A DNA stretch of 64,000 nucleotides from Gallionella sp. (GCA_030645535.1 JAUSNM010000103.1:1-64000); one strand, 5' to 3'; shown: positions 1 to 12,759, counted from the first letter of the stretch. Notes: generated by a model from the letters alone, not told the origin. Numbers and translations are program-made.

Positions 1-1675
1 CTTCATGGTTTTCACCGATGTAAATGGCATCCTTGAAGTAGCCGCCGAACAGCATCGGTTCAATTGCGATGTAACCGATGATGACCGAAGGGATAGCCAG
101 CAATACCAGCGGCAGCCATACCACCCACGGGGTTTCATGGGGTTTCTGACCGGGAGCCAGACCGTGATGATGATCAGCCGACACTTCCTCATCTGCATAA
201 TCGCCGACATGTGCTTCATGAGCCTCATCGTGCGCATCATGAGCCTGTCCTGAGCCTGCCGAAGGATGAGCGGCATCTGCGTGAGCTGCATGATGAACCT
301 CATGATGTGCACCGCCGAAACGCTCTTTGCCGTGGAACACCAGGAAGTACATGCGGAAGGAATAGAACGCCGTGACGAACACGCCGGCCACTACCGCAAA
401 ATAGGCAAAACCGGAACCTGCCAGGTGCGAATACTCAACCGCCTCGATGATGCTGTCCTTGGAATAGAAGCCGGAGAAGAACGGCGTTCCGATCAGCGCT
501 AACGATCCGATCAGCGACGTGATCCAAGTGATCGGCATGTATTTGCGCAGACCACCCATGTTGCGGATGTCCTGATCGTGGTGCATGCCGATGATCACGC
601 TACCTGCACCCAGGAACAGCAATGCCTTGAAGAAGGCATGCGTCATCAGGTGAAAGATCGCCACCGGATAGGCCGATGCGCCGAGCGCAACGGTCATGTA
701 GCCCAATTGCGACAAGGTTGAATAAGCGATCACGCGCTTGATATCGTTCTGGATGATCCCCAGGAAACCCATGAACAGTGCGGTAATCGCGCCGATGATC
801 ATCACGAACGACAGCGCGGTATCGGACAGTTCAAACATAGGCGACATGCGTGCCACCATGAAGATACCGGCGGTCACCATGGTTGCCGCGTGGATCAGTG
901 CCGAGATCGGTGTCGGGCCTTCCATCGAATCCGGCAACCAGACATGCAATGGAAACTGTGCAGACTTACCCATCGCACCGATAAACAGCAGGATACAGAT
1001 AGCCGTCAACAGATTGACCGACATGCCGGCGATCGGCGCCATATCGTTTGCGTGACTCGCCACATTGGCAAAGACGGCGGCGTAATCGAGCGTGCCGAAC
1101 ACCATCAATACCAGACCGATACCCAGCAGGAAGCCGAAGTCACCTACACGGTTGACCAGGAATGCTTTGAGGTTGGCATAAATTGCGGTAGGCCGGGTGT
1201 ACCAGAAGCCGATCAGCAAATAAGATACCAGACCCACGGCTTCCCAGCCGAAGAACAGTTGCATGAAGTTGTTAGCCATCACCAGCATCAGCATCGAGAA
1301 GGTGAACAGGGAGATGTAGCTGAAGAAACGTTGATAGCCTGCGTCTTCCGACATGTAGCCGATCGTGTAGATATGCACCATCAATGATACGAACGTGACC
1401 ACCAGCATCATCGTGACAGTCAACCGGTCAATCAGGAAACCGACATGAAAGCTGGTATCCCCTGAAGTCAGCCAGGTGTAGACAGGGCCATTGAAGGTGT
1501 GGCCGGCCATGACATCCTGAAAGATTTGAATCGCGGAAAACAGCGATACGCCGACCATCGCGATGGTCAGACGGTGTGTCATGGTGCGTCCGAGCAACTT
1601 GCCGAACAGTCCCGCTGCGATTGCACCGAACAAAGGTGCCAGCGGCACTAACAGGTAATAGGTTTGAATATCCAT
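1..1675 (-). CDS. nuoL: NADH-quinone oxidoreductase subunit L, 3' end truncated by window start
   Basis: Open minus frame from ATG at 1675 (MDIQTYYLLVPLAPLFGAIAAGLFGKLLG...) to the window edge; contains the NuoL-like core FFGWEAVGLVSYLLIGFW; position in nuo operon. Confidence 0.95.
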   Translation of the reverse strand, partial: MDIQTYYLLVPLAPLFGAIAAGLFGKLLGRTMTHRLTIAMVGVSLFSAIQIFQDVMAGHTFNGPVYTWLTSGDTSFHVGFLIDRLTVTMMLVVTFVSLMVHIYTIGYMSEDAGYQRFFSYISLFTFSMLMLVMANNFMQLFFGWEAVGLVSYLLIGFWYTRPTAIYANLKAFLVNRVGDFGFLLGIGLVLMVFGTLDYAAVFANVASHANDMAPIAGMSVNLLTAICILLFIGAMGKSAQFPLHVWLPDSMEGPTPISALIHAATMVTAGIFMVARMSPMFELSDTALSFVMIIGAITALFMGFLGIIQNDIKRVIAYSTLSQLGYMTVALGASAYPVAIFHLMTHAFFKALLFLGAGSVIIGMHHDQDIRNMGGLRKYMPITWITSLIGSLALIGTPFFSGFYSKDSIIEAVEYSHLAGSGFAYFAVVAGVFVTAFYSFRMYFLVFHGKERFGGAHHEVHHAAHADAAHPSAGSGQAHDAHDEAHEAHVGDYADEEVSADHHHGLAPGQKPHETPWVVWLPLVLLAIPSVIIGYIAIEPMLFGGYFKDAIYIGENHE

Positions 1676-1679
1676 TACA

Positions 1680-1985
1680 TCAGCCTTTCAAACTGCCGAG
1701 ATCATCAACGTTAATCGTGCGCAAATTGCGGAACAACACCACCAGAATCGCGAGGCCAATTGCAGCTTCAGCAGCGGCTACGGTCAATATGAAGAAAACG
1801 AAAACCTGTCCGGCCGTATCGTTCAGATAATGCGAGAACGCGACAAAGTTGGTATTCACGGCCAGCAGCATCAGCTCGATGGACATCAGCAGGATGATCA
1901 CATTCTTGCGGTTCAAAAAGATGCCGACAACGCTGATGGCAAACAGCACCGCGCTAAACACCAGATAATGTGAGAGGGTTACCAT
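1680..1985 (-). CDS. nuoK: NADH-quinone oxidoreductase subunit K
   Basis: 101 aa, typical NuoK sequence and synteny. Confidence 0.96.
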   Translation of the reverse strand: MVTLSHYLVFSAVLFAISVVGIFLNRKNVIILLMSIELMLLAVNTNFVAFSHYLNDTAGQVFVFFILTVAAAEAAIGLAILVVLFRNLRTINVDDLGSLKG

Positions 1986-2077
1986 GTTTTAATTTTCGCT
2001 CCCTTGATGGAATTGGACAGTGGCAAGTGGCAAGTGGTAAGTGGTTTTCCCACTCACGACTCACGACTTACGACTCA

Positions 2078-2686
2078 CTATTTATTATTAACTTTGGGTT
2101 CTGACTTCATGCTGACAATGCGCAGGCGATCCGCTTTCCTGGCCTTGACCTGTTCAGCTACATTTTGCGACTTGACACCGGTACGACGGCGCAAGGTCAG
2201 TGCGATAGCGGCAACCATTGCCACCAGCAAAATCACCGCTGCAATCTCGAACGGGTAAACATAATGCGTGTAGATCAGACGGCCCAGCTCTTTGGTATTG
2301 CTGTAATCGCTTGCATGGACAATCGCTTTGGAGACATCAGCAGTCTGACGGGAACCCAGCACCCAGATCATCTCGAAAACCATCAGACCTGCCAGCAGGG
2401 CGCCAAACGGAAACCAGCGCCAGAATCCTTCGCGCAGCTTAACCAGGTTGATATCCAGCATCATCACCACGAACAGGAACAACACCATCACCGCGCCGAC
2501 GTAGACGAGTATCAGCGTGATTGCCAGAAACTCGGCTTCGAGCAACATCCAGATTCCGGCCGCGCTACAGAAGGCCAGCACCAGAAACAGCGCCGCATGT
2601 ACCGGATTGCGTGCAACCACCACGCCGACACCTGCCAGAACGGTGATCGTCGCGAACAGATAAAAAACCACATCGAAAAAACTCAT
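2078..2686 (-). CDS. nuoJ: NADH-quinone oxidoreductase subunit J
   Basis: 202 aa membrane protein, synteny. Confidence 0.95.
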   Translation of the reverse strand: MSFFDVVFYLFATITVLAGVGVVVARNPVHAALFLVLAFCSAAGIWMLLEAEFLAITLILVYVGAVMVLFLFVVMMLDINLVKLREGFWRWFPFGALLAGLMVFEMIWVLGSRQTADVSKAIVHASDYSNTKELGRLIYTHYVYPFEIAAVILLVAMVAAIALTLRRRTGVKSQNVAEQVKARKADRLRIVSMKSEPKVNNK

Positions 2687-2845
2687 GAATTCATCCTTAA
2701 AAACTGTAAGTTGTAAGTGGATAGTGGCAAGTTATTTATAGTAAGTGGCAAGTTGTCAGTAGTAAGTAAAAAGCTACCCCTACTACCTACTCACCACTAA
2801 CTACTCTCCACTTCCAACTTTCCACTCCCTACTCTCTACTTACCA

Positions 2846-3334
2846 CTACCTGTATTTAGAGTCTGCTGCACGGTCACGGGCGATCTGCGCTTCATGCTTG
2901 TCGCCTACCGCCAGCAACATCGGCTTGGTGTAATACAAGTCGCCGCGTTTCTCTCCGTGATACTCGAAAATACGCGTCTCGACGATCGCATCAACCGGGC
3001 AGGATTCTTCACAGAAACCACAGAAAATGCACTTGGTCAGATCGATGTCGTATTGTGTGGTGCGGCGAGTACCGTCTTCGCGTTCCGCCACTTCAATCTT
3101 GATCGCAAGAGCAGGACAGACGGCTTCACACAACTTGCAGCCGATACAGCGTTCCTCGCCATTTTCATAGCGACGCTGTGCATGCAGGCCGCGAAAGCGA
3201 AAGCTCTGCGGAGTCTTCTCTTCCGGGAATTGCACGGTGATCTTGCGAGCGAACATGTAGCGTCCGGTCAGCGCCATCCCTCTGAGCAATTCAACCAGCA
3301 GAAAAGTCTTAAAGAAATCTTTGATTTTTTCCAT
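2846..3334 (-). CDS. nuoI: NADH-quinone oxidoreductase subunit I
   Basis: Two 4Fe-4S motifs ([24 protein letters not shown]), synteny. Confidence 0.97.
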   Translation of the reverse strand: MEKIKDFFKTFLLVELLRGMALTGRYMFARKITVQFPEEKTPQSFRFRGLHAQRRYENGEERCIGCKLCEAVCPALAIKIEVAEREDGTRRTTQYDIDLTKCIFCGFCEESCPVDAIVETRIFEYHGEKRGDLYYTKPMLLAVGDKHEAQIARDRAADSKYR

Positions 3335-3369
3335 TTTATATCCTCGTGCGAGCGTGATTAATCACTGCC

Positions 3370-4398
3370 CTACCACAGCCAATAGGGGGTTTGCATCCAC
3401 GCGCCCACTACCACGACCCAGATCAGCGATACCGGGATAAACACCTTCCAGCCAAGGCGCATCAACTGGTCATAGCGATAGCGCGGGAAGGTTGCACGGA
3501 ACCAGAGGAACAGGAACAGCACGAAGGCCACCTTGCCAAACATCCACACGATGCTGTCCGGCAGGAAAGGCACGGGTGACAACCAGCCGCCCAGGAACAT
3601 GATCGAGGTCAGGAAGGCGACCAGTATCATGTTGGCATATTCGCCCAGGAAGAACAAAGCGAAGGCCATACCTGAGTATTCAACGTGGAAACCGGCGACG
3701 ATTTCCGATTCACCTTCGGCCACGTCAAACGGCGCGCGGTTAGTCTCCGCCACACCTGAAATCAGATAGACGATGAACATCGGGAACAACGGAATGATGT
3801 ACCAGTTGAGCATGCCATAGCTGCCATGCTGACCTTTGACGATCTCGCCCAGATTCAGACTTTGTGCGGCCATCAGCACCGTGACCAGCGCAAAACCCAT
3901 CGCAATTTCGTACGATACGATCTGAGCAGCAGAGCGCAAACAACCCAGGAAGGCATACTTCGAGTTCGAGGCCCAGCCCGCGATGATCACACCGTACACC
4001 CCGAGGGAGGTCATCGCCAGGATATACAACAGTCCTGCGTTGGCGTTCGACAAGACCAGTTCCGCGTTGAACGGCACCACTGCCCAGGCTGCGAGCGCCG
4101 GCATCAACACCATGATAGGCGCAATCACGAAAAGAAATTTGTTCGAACCGGAAGGCACGATAATTTCCTTCATGAACAACTTGAGACCGTCGGCTATCGG
4201 TTGCAGCAAACCGAAATAACCGACCCGGTTAGGGCCGATACGGATCTGCATCCAGCCGATAACCTTGCGTTCAGCCAGCGTCAGATAAGCGACTGCGCCC
4301 ATCAACGGTGCGACAATCAGCATAATCTTGACGACGGTCCAGAGCGGCAACCAGGCAGCGCCTAACAGGTTTTGTATGGGTTGTAGCCATTCCATCAT
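3370..4398 (-). CDS. nuoH: NADH-quinone oxidoreductase subunit H
   Basis: [18 protein letters not shown] and [24 protein letters not shown] motifs. Confidence 0.97.
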   Translation of the reverse strand: MMEWLQPIQNLLGAAWLPLWTVVKIMLIVAPLMGAVAYLTLAERKVIGWMQIRIGPNRVGYFGLLQPIADGLKLFMKEIIVPSGSNKFLFVIAPIMVLMPALAAWAVVPFNAELVLSNANAGLLYILAMTSLGVYGVIIAGWASNSKYAFLGCLRSAAQIVSYEIAMGFALVTVLMAAQSLNLGEIVKGQHGSYGMLNWYIIPLFPMFIVYLISGVAETNRAPFDVAEGESEIVAGFHVEYSGMAFALFFLGEYANMILVAFLTSIMFLGGWLSPVPFLPDSIVWMFGKVAFVLFLFLWFRATFPRYRYDQLMRLGWKVFIPVSLIWVVVVGAWMQTPYWLW

Positions 4399-6734
4399 GC
4401 ACGCTCCACGGTTATCGTTCCAAACATCGCACCCAGTGCAGCGGTAGCCGGATGACCTGCAGCGATACGCACAGCGCCCTGCGGCAACTGGTCATTCACT
4501 TGCACAGTCAGTACCACACTCGCATCGCCCTGAGTCACACGGGCGTTATCGCCGGACTGAATGCCCAGCTTTTGCAATTCACTGCCGTTGAGCATCACAC
4601 AAGGGGTTGCAGCATCGTGTGTCTTCTGCAAAGAAGCCGCACGGCGCACCAGCGCATCAGCCGAATAGATCGGCACATCGCTAACGCGTTGCAACCCGCT
4701 GCCGGCAACTGTAACGTCCAGCTTGGTTTCGCCCATGTGGTTGTTCAACTTGTCAGCGATAGCAGCCGTATTCAGACCTTCGTCACGCGCAGCTTCGCTC
4801 GAATCAAACTCGAATCCGGGAACGTCCAGCAGATTGCCTAACACGCGCAACACTTTCCATGCCGGACGCGCATCGCCCAATGGTTTGACGGCGCCCTTGA
4901 AACTTTGCGCACGCCCTTCGGTGTTGACGAAGGTGCCGGACGTTTCGGTGAACGGCGCGACAGGCAACATCACATCTGCGTAATCCATACCGTGATGCTT
5001 GTAGGCTGACAGGCAAACCACCATATCGGCGGATTTCATCGCGCTCATCGCCAGTTGCGGGTTGTGCATATCCAGCTCTGGCTCAACGTTGAGCAACAGG
5101 TAAGCCTTGCGTGGCTTTTCCAGCATCTGTTGGGCATTCATGCCGTGCACGGAACCTGCAAATGGAACAGCGCCTGCCAGGTAACCGCCTACGCTGTTTG
5201 CCGCCTCTCCCAGGAAACCGAATTTGCCATCGCAGAGCGCGGCGATTTGTTCAGCCAGGCTTGCGATCTGGGCCGCTTGCGGATGCTGCTGCGCAAAGTT
5301 GCCCAGCAACACCGCAACCTTGCTGCCGCTGGCCAGGCTTGCAGCAATCTTTGCAGCCGCGTCGGATACTTCAACCTGTGATACGTCAGCTGTCAGCGCA
5401 ACCTGTTTAACTGTTGCGAGTGCCTTCAGTATCTGCGCCAGCGTATTGACGAAGTCTGCCGGCGCTACGATCGCCTTGTTGGCGACCGGCATCAGCAAAT
5501 CGTCATCGGCTGAATGCACGATGTTGGCATTGGCGCCCAGCTTGACAGCCTGACGGATACGTTGCGCGAGCAACGGCTGATCCTTGCGCAGGAAACTGCC
5601 GACAACCAGGAAACGGTCGCAGGCATTGATATCGGCAACCGGCATTCCCAGCCACGGCGCGCCTGACAGCTTGCCATCGGCGGAAAAATCGGACTGGCGC
5701 AGACGGAAGTCCACGTTGCCGCTGCCCAACCCGCGCATCAGTTTTTGCAGCAGGTACAGTTCCTCAAAAGTTGAGTGCGCTGTGGCGAGCGCCGCAATCT
5801 GCTCGGCTCCGGCACTGTTGCCCAGCTGTTTCAGGCCATTGGCTACATATTCAAGCGCAGCAGCCCATTCGACTTCGATCCACTGCCCGCCCTGTTTGAT
5901 CATCGGGCGTGTTAAACGCTCAGCAGAATTCAGACCTTCATAGCTGAACCTGTCCTTGTCCGAAATCCAGCATTCATTGATCGCTTCATTCTCGACCGGC
6001 ACTACTCTGACAACTTTGTTGTCTTTGACATGCACGGCCAGATTGGAACCCAGACCATCATGCGGGCTGACCGATTTGCGGCGGGACAATTCCCAGCTGC
6101 GTGCGGTGTAGCGGAAAGGTTTGCTGGTCAACGCGCCGACCGGGCACAAGTCGATCATGTTGCCGGACAACTCGGAATCCACCGAACTGTTGACGAAGCT
6201 CATGATCTGGGCTTGTTCGGAACGGTTAGCCATCCCCAGTTCCATGATGCCGGCGATTTCCTGACCGAAGCGCACGCATCGCGTACATTGAATGCAGCGG
6301 CTCATCTCTTTGGTAGAAATCAGCTCGCCGATTTCCTTAGGATTAACCACGCGTTTTTCTTCGCTGTAGCGCGACGCGCCCCCACCGTAACCCATCGCGA
6401 TATCCTGCAACTGGCATTCGCCACCCTGATCGCAAATCGGGCAATCCAGCGGATGGTTGATCAGCAAAAATTCCATCACGCCTTTTTGCGCCTTGACTGC
6501 CATCTCGGAGTGCGTATGCACCTTCATGCCGTCAGCAGCCGGCGTGGCACAGGCCGGCAACGGCTTGGGCGCTTTTTCCACTTCGACCAGACACATCCGG
6601 CAGTTAGCCGAAATGGACAGTTTCTTGTGGTAGCAAAAATGGGGGATGTAGACACCGGCTTTATGCGCCGCGTCCATCACCGTGGAACCTCGTTGGGTTT
6701 CGACTAACTTGCCATCAATTTCAATGTTGATCAT
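4395..6734 (-). CDS. nuoG: NADH-quinone oxidoreductase subunit G
   Basis: 779 aa, N-terminal 2Fe-2S ferredoxin domain, [14 protein letters not shown]. Confidence 0.96.
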   Translation of the reverse strand: MINIEIDGKLVETQRGSTVMDAAHKAGVYIPHFCYHKKLSISANCRMCLVEVEKAPKPLPACATPAADGMKVHTHSEMAVKAQKGVMEFLLINHPLDCPICDQGGECQLQDIAMGYGGGASRYSEEKRVVNPKEIGELISTKEMSRCIQCTRCVRFGQEIAGIMELGMANRSEQAQIMSFVNSSVDSELSGNMIDLCPVGALTSKPFRYTARSWELSRRKSVSPHDGLGSNLAVHVKDNKVVRVVPVENEAINECWISDKDRFSYEGLNSAERLTRPMIKQGGQWIEVEWAAALEYVANGLKQLGNSAGAEQIAALATAHSTFEELYLLQKLMRGLGSGNVDFRLRQSDFSADGKLSGAPWLGMPVADINACDRFLVVGSFLRKDQPLLAQRIRQAVKLGANANIVHSADDDLLMPVANKAIVAPADFVNTLAQILKALATVKQVALTADVSQVEVSDAAAKIAASLASGSKVAVLLGNFAQQHPQAAQIASLAEQIAALCDGKFGFLGEAANSVGGYLAGAVPFAGSVHGMNAQQMLEKPRKAYLLLNVEPELDMHNPQLAMSAMKSADMVVCLSAYKHHGMDYADVMLPVAPFTETSGTFVNTEGRAQSFKGAVKPLGDARPAWKVLRVLGNLLDVPGFEFDSSEAARDEGLNTAAIADKLNNHMGETKLDVTVAGSGLQRVSDVPIYSADALVRRAASLQKTHDAATPCVMLNGSELQKLGIQSGDNARVTQGDASVVLTVQVNDQLPQGAVRIAAGHPATAALGAMFGTITVERA

Positions 6735-6753
6735 TGCGCACCTAACCCGTCAG

Positions 6754-8019
6754 CTAAACCAAGCACCGCTTGTGTTCGATGTGATATTCAAATTCCGCTC
6801 TGAAATTCTTGAGCATACCCTGCACCGGCCAGACAGCGGCCTCACCCAATGCACAAATGGTACGACCGGCGATGTTTTCGCCGACACTCAGCAACAAATC
6901 CAGATCTTCCGGGCGACCCTGACCGTGCTCAATGCGATGCACGATGCGGTAGAGCCAACCGGTGCCTTCGCGGCAAGGCGTACATTGACCGCATGACTCT
7001 TCATGGTAGAAGTAGGACAAACGTTCAAGGGTTTTCACCATGCAGACCGTTTCGTCCATCACGATCACGGCACCGCTGCCCAGACCCGAACCCGCCTTCT
7101 GAATGGAGTCATAGTCCATGGTCAGATCCATCATCACGTGACCCGGCAGAATCGGCATCGAAGATCCGCCGGGAATCACCGCTTTCAGCGTGTGACCGTG
7201 GCGCACGCCGCCTGCCATTTCCAGCAGTTTGGCGAATGGGGTGCCCATCGGCACTTCGAAATTACCGGGGTTGTTCACATGACCCGACACGGAGAACAAC
7301 TTCGTCCCGCCGTTATTGGGTTTACCCAACTCCAGAAATGCCTTGCCACCGTTATTGATGATGTAAGGAATGCTGGCGAACGTTTCGGTGTTATTGATCG
7401 TGGTCGGCTTGCCATACAGACCGAAGCTGGCTGGGAAAGGCGGCTTGAAACGCGGCTGCCCCTTCTTGCCTTCGATGGATTCGAGCAAGGCAGTTTCTTC
7501 ACCGCAGATGTATGCGCCGTAGCCCAGATGATTGTGCAGGTCGAAACAAAAATCCGTACCCAGAATCTTGTCGCCCAGGAAACCTGCGGCACGCGCAAGT
7601 TCGCATGCTTCTTCCATGCGCTCGTAAGCCTCGAAAATTTCACCGTGCACGTAGTTATAGCCGGTCTTCACGTTCATCGTGTAAGCCGCAATCGCCATGC
7701 CTTCGATCAACAGGTGCGGGTTGTACAGCATGATGTCCCAGTCCTTGCAGGTACCCGGCTCGCCTTCGTCTGAATTGCAGACGATGTACTTGTCTCCGGC
7801 AAAACTGCGCGGCATGAAGCTCCACTTCAGGCCGGTCGGAAAACCCGCACCACCGCGACCGCGCAAGGCGGACAGCTTGACTTCTGCAATGATCGAATCA
7901 GGCGACATCTGCTCGGTCAGCACTTTGCGCAATGCCTGATAACCGCCGACTTTAAGATAATTTTCTAATGTCCACGGCTGGTCAAAATCCATCGTGGTTT
8001 GGGTAACCGGGCCTCTCAT
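6754..8019 (-). CDS. nuoF: NADH-quinone oxidoreductase subunit F
   Basis: [28 protein letters not shown]. Confidence 0.97.
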   Translation of the reverse strand: MRGPVTQTTMDFDQPWTLENYLKVGGYQALRKVLTEQMSPDSIIAEVKLSALRGRGGAGFPTGLKWSFMPRSFAGDKYIVCNSDEGEPGTCKDWDIMLYNPHLLIEGMAIAAYTMNVKTGYNYVHGEIFEAYERMEEACELARAAGFLGDKILGTDFCFDLHNHLGYGAYICGEETALLESIEGKKGQPRFKPPFPASFGLYGKPTTINNTETFASIPYIINNGGKAFLELGKPNNGGTKLFSVSGHVNNPGNFEVPMGTPFAKLLEMAGGVRHGHTLKAVIPGGSSMPILPGHVMMDLTMDYDSIQKAGSGLGSGAVIVMDETVCMVKTLERLSYFYHEESCGQCTPCREGTGWLYRIVHRIEHGQGRPEDLDLLLSVGENIAGRTICALGEAAVWPVQGMLKNFRAEFEYHIEHKRCLV

Positions 8020-8495
8020 GACTTGTCCAATTCTGCCAGGATGTGATCGATTTTATCGTTAGTTAAACGACCACAAAGCTTCTTGTTGTTGATGGTCATT
8101 AACGGCGCATCTTTGCAAGCGCCCATGCACTCGCCTTCACGCATGCCATATTTACCATCTGCGGTCACTTCATTGAAACCGATACCGAGTTTTGACTTGA
8201 GATACGCCACCGTATCCTCGGCACCGCACAGCGTGCAGGACAGGTTGGTACACACGGTCAGCGTTGTTTTTCCCATCGGTTTGAGGTTGTACATGTGGTA
8301 GAAGGTCGCCACTTCATACACCGCCATTTGCGGCATACCGAGAAATGCGGCTATGTCAGCCATATCGTCAGTCGCAATCCAGCCCTTTTCGTCTTGTACG
8401 AAACGCAGCGCGGACATCACCGCAGACTGCTTCTGGTCAACCGGATATTTCTTCAATTCGCGGTTAATTTGATCTTGTATATGTGCGGATAACAT
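8016..8495 (-). CDS. nuoE: NADH-quinone oxidoreductase subunit E
   Basis: Thioredoxin-like 2Fe-2S subunit, synteny. Confidence 0.96.
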   Translation of the reverse strand: MLSAHIQDQINRELKKYPVDQKQSAVMSALRFVQDEKGWIATDDMADIAAFLGMPQMAVYEVATFYHMYNLKPMGKTTLTVCTNLSCTLCGAEDTVAYLKSKLGIGFNEVTADGKYGMREGECMGACKDAPLMTINNKKLCGRLTNDKIDHILAELDKS

Positions 8496-9748
8496 TATCG
8501 GTCTATCTCTCCAAAAACAATGTCCTGCGTACCGATGATGGTCACGACGTCGGCAATCATGTGTCCACGCACCATCTCATCCAGGGCAGCCAGATGAGGA
8601 AAGCCCGGTGCACGAATCTTCAAACGATACGGTTTATTGGCGCCATCGGATACCAGATAAATGCCGAATTCGCCCTTGGGATGCTCAACCGCGGCATACG
8701 CTTCGCCTTCGGCTACATGCATACCTTCGGTAAACAGCTTGAAGTGATGGATCAACTCTTCCATATTCTGCTTCATGGATTCGCGGCCAGGAGGGGCATA
8801 CTTGTGATTCGTTGTCATCACAGGACCGGGATTGACGCGCAACCAGGCGATACACTGCTTGATGATGCGGTTGGACTGCCGCATTTCTTCGACACGAACC
8901 AGATACCGGTCGTAAGAGTCGCCGTTCACGCCGACTGGTATGTCGAAGTCAACCTTGTCATAAGCGGCATAGGGCTGTTTCTTGCGCAAATCCCACTCAA
9001 CGCCTGAGCCGCGCAACATCGGACCGGTCATACCCAGCGCAATAGCACGTTCAGGGGATACGACACCGATACCGACCGTGCGTTGCTTCCAGATACGGTT
9101 ATCCGTCAGCAGCGTTTCGTATTCGTCGACATAAGTCGGGAAACGACGCGTGAAATCTTCCAGGAAATCGAGCAACGAACCCTGACGGTTTTCGTTCATC
9201 TTCTTCACTGCAGCCGCATTGTGTATTTTCGAGGCCTCATATTGAGGCATGCTCTCAGGCAGATCGCGATACACGCCGCCGGGACGGTAGTAAGCGGCAT
9301 GCATACGCGCACCGGAGACCGCCTCGTAGGCATCCATCAGATCTTCGCGTTCGCGGAAGCAATACAGGAATACGGTCATCGCACCGATATCCAGACCGTG
9401 TGCGCCCAACCACATCAGGTGATTCAGAATACGAGTGATTTCATCGAACATCACGCGAATATACTGGGCACGCAGCGGCACTTCGATACCGGTCAGCTTT
9501 TCGATTGCCTGCACATAGGCATGCTCGTTGCACAGCATCGACACGTAATCGAGCCGGTCCATGTAAGGCACTGATTGCAAATAAGTCTTATGTTCGGCCA
9601 GCTTTTCAGTCGCGCGATGCAGCAATCCGATATGCGGGTCGGCGCGAACGATCACTTCACCATCCAGCTCCAGAACCAGGCGTAACACACCGTGCGCAGC
9701 AGGGTGCTGCGGACCAAAATTCATCGTGTAATTTTTAATTTCAGGCAT
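8495..9748 (-). CDS. nuoD: NADH-quinone oxidoreductase subunit D
   Basis: Starts [31 protein letters not shown]; the tracked ORF is longer, this start matches the family. Confidence 0.96.
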   Translation of the reverse strand: MPEIKNYTMNFGPQHPAAHGVLRLVLELDGEVIVRADPHIGLLHRATEKLAEHKTYLQSVPYMDRLDYVSMLCNEHAYVQAIEKLTGIEVPLRAQYIRVMFDEITRILNHLMWLGAHGLDIGAMTVFLYCFREREDLMDAYEAVSGARMHAAYYRPGGVYRDLPESMPQYEASKIHNAAAVKKMNENRQGSLLDFLEDFTRRFPTYVDEYETLLTDNRIWKQRTVGIGVVSPERAIALGMTGPMLRGSGVEWDLRKKQPYAAYDKVDFDIPVGVNGDSYDRYLVRVEEMRQSNRIIKQCIAWLRVNPGPVMTTNHKYAPPGRESMKQNMEELIHHFKLFTEGMHVAEGEAYAAVEHPKGEFGIYLVSDGANKPYRLKIRAPGFPHLAALDEMVRGHMIADVVTIIGTQDIVFGEIDR

Positions 9749-9837
9749 GATTACCTCGCACGCAGCGCACATTCTGTGCGGGACAACCGGAGCTAAAATT
9801 CATCGTGTAATTTTTAATTTCAGGCATGAGCGCGTCC

Positions 9838-10434
9838 TTAATTACTGCCGTAGGTTTCTTCGCGCATGATGCGCGGCGTAACTACGCGGGGCTCTACCGT
9901 AACCGGCTGATACACCACACGCTGCTGCTCCGGGTCGTAACGCATTTCCACGTGACCGGAGAGCGGGAAGTCTTTCCTGAACGGATTACCGACGAAACCG
10001 TAGTCTGTCAGGATGCGGCGCAAATCCGGGTGTCCGGTGAAAATAATACCGAACAGATCGAACGCTTCGCGCTCAAACCAGTTTGCACCCGGCCAGATCG
10101 GCGCAACAGATGCCAGCACAGGAAAATCATCTTCCTCGGCGAACACGCGTACACGCAGACGCCGGTTATGCACGATCGACAGCAACTGATAAACCACCGC
10201 GAAGCGTTTACCCTGCCATGCGCCATCACCATATTCTGAATAGTCCATGCCGCACAAGTCGGTCATCTGGGAGAAAAGCAGACCATCCGCATCGCGCATC
10301 TGGGTCAATACGGACAACATGTCAGCCGCCTTGACCACGACGGTCGTCTCACCCAATCTTTCCTGCACGCTTACCAGTTGATCGCCCAGCAAACCGCTCA
10401 ACTCTTCACGCAATGATTTTTTATCGGTCGTCAT
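9838..10434 (-). CDS. nuoC: NADH-quinone oxidoreductase subunit C
   Basis: [30 protein letters not shown]. Confidence 0.96.
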   Translation of the reverse strand: MTTDKKSLREELSGLLGDQLVSVQERLGETTVVVKAADMLSVLTQMRDADGLLFSQMTDLCGMDYSEYGDGAWQGKRFAVVYQLLSIVHNRRLRVRVFAEEDDFPVLASVAPIWPGANWFEREAFDLFGIIFTGHPDLRRILTDYGFVGNPFRKDFPLSGHVEMRYDPEQQRVVYQPVTVEPRVVTPRIMREETYGSN

Positions 10435-10442
10435 AACTCACC

Positions 10443-10919
10443 CTAGCGCGCGATTGTATTGGTGCGCTTGATCTTGTTCTGCAATTGGATCAGGCCGTAG
10501 AGCAAAGCCTCTGCGGTTGGAGGACAACCTGGCACGTAGATGTCTACAGGGACGATGCGATCACATCCGCGCACCACCGAATAGGAGTAATGATAATAAC
10601 CGCCGCCATTCGCGCATGACCCCATGGAAATCACCCAGCGCGGCTCGGACATCTGGTCATAAACTTTGCGCAGGGCAGGCGCCATCTTGTTGCACAGCGT
10701 GCCTGCCACAATCATCACGTCGGACTGACGAGGGCTGGGGCGGAATACGATACCAAAACGATCCAGATCGTAACGAGATGCGCCCGCCTGCATCATTTCA
10801 ACCGCACAACAGGCCAGACCAAAGGTCATCGGCCAGAGCGAACCGGTGCGCGTGTAATTGATAATGGTATCGAGTGTCGTCGTAACGATACCCTTTTCCA
10901 GAACGCCTTCTATTCCCAT
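10443..10919 (-). CDS. nuoB: NADH-quinone oxidoreductase subunit B
   Basis: [23 protein letters not shown]; start chosen at [10 protein letters not shown]. Confidence 0.96.
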   Translation of the reverse strand: MGIEGVLEKGIVTTTLDTIINYTRTGSLWPMTFGLACCAVEMMQAGASRYDLDRFGIVFRPSPRQSDVMIVAGTLCNKMAPALRKVYDQMSEPRWVISMGSCANGGGYYHYSYSVVRGCDRIVPVDIYVPGCPPTAEALLYGLIQLQNKIKRTNTIAR

Positions 10920-11266
10920 TCCAAGGCCCCTTTCATCCACTCATAGACAAAACCAACCACGAGGATAGCCAAAAAGATCATCATGGAAACGTAACCGAAC
11001 ATGCCGATTTCCTTGAGCACGATCGCCCAGGGAAAGAGAAATGCAATTTCGAGATCAAACAGAATGAACAAAATGGCGACGAGGTAGTAGCGCACGTCAA
11101 ATTTCATGCGCGCATCTTCAAAGGCCTCAAAGCCACATTCATAGGGAGACAGTTTTTTACTATCAGGACGATGCGGAGCAGCTAACCTGCCCAGCAATAT
11201 CGGAACCACACCAAAAGCCAAACCAACACAGATGAACAACAGTACCGGAAAATAGTTTTCCAACAT
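10910..11266 (-). CDS. nuoA: NADH-quinone oxidoreductase subunit A
   Basis: 118 aa, [36 protein letters not shown]. Confidence 0.96.
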   Translation of the reverse strand: MLENYFPVLLFICVGLAFGVVPILLGRLAAPHRPDSKKLSPYECGFEAFEDARMKFDVRYYLVAILFILFDLEIAFLFPWAIVLKEIGMFGYVSMMIFLAILVVGFVYEWMKGALEWE

Positions 11267-11442
11267 TGAGCTTCCCCCTCATTACACGATCCGCGAACAA
11301 CCCGCGAGGTTGATTCAGCATCGCTTTTTAATCGATTTCAGGCTGCCATGACGGCAGGTATCAACTTGATTATTTATTATTATTTTTACAACTATGCTTA
11401 AGCGCTTCAAAAAAACTTCTCAAAGCCGAAAACATTTTTAAC

Positions 11443-11529
<87 letters not shown>

Positions 11530-11557
11530 ATATCTGACTTCTTACTACGAATTACTT

Positions 11558-11896
11558 TTACTTCGGAATTTCTTTGGATTTCGAATTATCCACCGGCGCT
11601 GTCGGGACCGGCTTCACTGCATTGACTCTATCCATTACGCCGGACTGCTGCGCAGGATGAGAATAAAGGTAGGTCAGCGTTAAACTGGTGACAAAAAAAA
11701 CAGCCGCCGCAACAGCCGTACTCCGACTCAGGAAATTCGCAGAACCACCGGAGCCAAACAGACTGCCGGCAGAACCGGTACCAAACGCTGCGCCCATATC
11801 AGCGCCTTTACCATGCTGCACCAGCACCAGACCGCATAATGCAATTGCCGTCACGAGATGAATTACCCAAACTATTGTTTCCACACACCACTCCAA
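11558..11896 (-). CDS. secG: Preprotein translocase subunit SecG
   Basis: [38 protein letters not shown]. Confidence 0.95.
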   Translation of the reverse strand: MEWCVETIVWVIHLVTAIALCGLVLVQHGKGADMGAAFGTGSAGSLFGSGGSANFLSRSTAVAAAVFFVTSLTLTYLYSHPAQQSGVMDRVNAVKPVPTAPVDNSKSKEIPK

Positions 11897-11908
11897 ACCA
11901 CTTAAAAA

Positions 11909-12661
11909 TTATTGCGCTGCTCGGCAAATTGCCACGAAATCGTCAGACACCAGCGAAGCACCACCGATCAGACCGCCGTCGATATCCGGCATACCAAACA
12001 ATTCTGCCGCATTTGCTGCTTTCACGCTGCCGCCATAAAGTATACACAAGCCCTGAGCCACCGCAGCATCATGCGCCGCTACGCGCTGACGAATGAAAGC
12101 ATGCACGGCTTGCGCCTGTTCAGGACTCGCTGTCTTGCCGGTACCGATCGCCCAGACAGGCTCGTAGGCGATAACCGCCTGAGACAAAGCCTTAGCACCG
12201 AAACGAACCAGCACCGCATCCAACTGAGTCGCCACAACCTGTTCGGTAACACCCGACTCACGCTCGGCGAGCGTTTCGCCCACGCAAAAAATCGGCTTTA
12301 AACCTGCTTTTTGCGCAGCTGCAAATTTTGCGGAAGCAATCTCGTCGCTTTCGTGAAACAGACCGCGACGCTCGGAATGACCGATGATCACGTAGCTGCA
12401 ACCGAAATCCACCAACATGCCCGGCGCTACTGCCCCGGTGAAAGCGCCTTCTTCCTGGGGACTCAAATTCTGTGCCCCCCAGGCTACATTACTGCCTTGC
12501 AACATTGATTGCGCCTGAGCCAGATAGGGATAAGGAACACACACCGCGTAATCGGCGTTGCGCAACTCACGTACACCCTCGAGAACACCTTGTAGCAATG
12601 CCTGATTACGCGCCAAGCGACCATACATTTTCCAATTTCCGACCACAAGTTTCCGACGCAT
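11909..12661 (-). CDS. tpiA: Triosephosphate isomerase
   Basis: [40 protein letters not shown]. Confidence 0.97.
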   Translation of the reverse strand: MRRKLVVGNWKMYGRLARNQALLQGVLEGVRELRNADYAVCVPYPYLAQAQSMLQGSNVAWGAQNLSPQEEGAFTGAVAPGMLVDFGCSYVIIGHSERRGLFHESDEIASAKFAAAQKAGLKPIFCVGETLAERESGVTEQVVATQLDAVLVRFGAKALSQAVIAYEPVWAIGTGKTASPEQAQAVHAFIRQRVAAHDAAVAQGLCILYGGSVKAANAAELFGMPDIDGGLIGGASLVSDDFVAICRAAQ

Positions 12662-12759
12662 CGTAATCAATCCGCTTATCTTTTAAAGTTGTGCAATGCT
12701 ACCCGCGAACGTGCTTCTGGTCAATGTAACAATCCAACAAAAAACCCGATAACCGCCTA

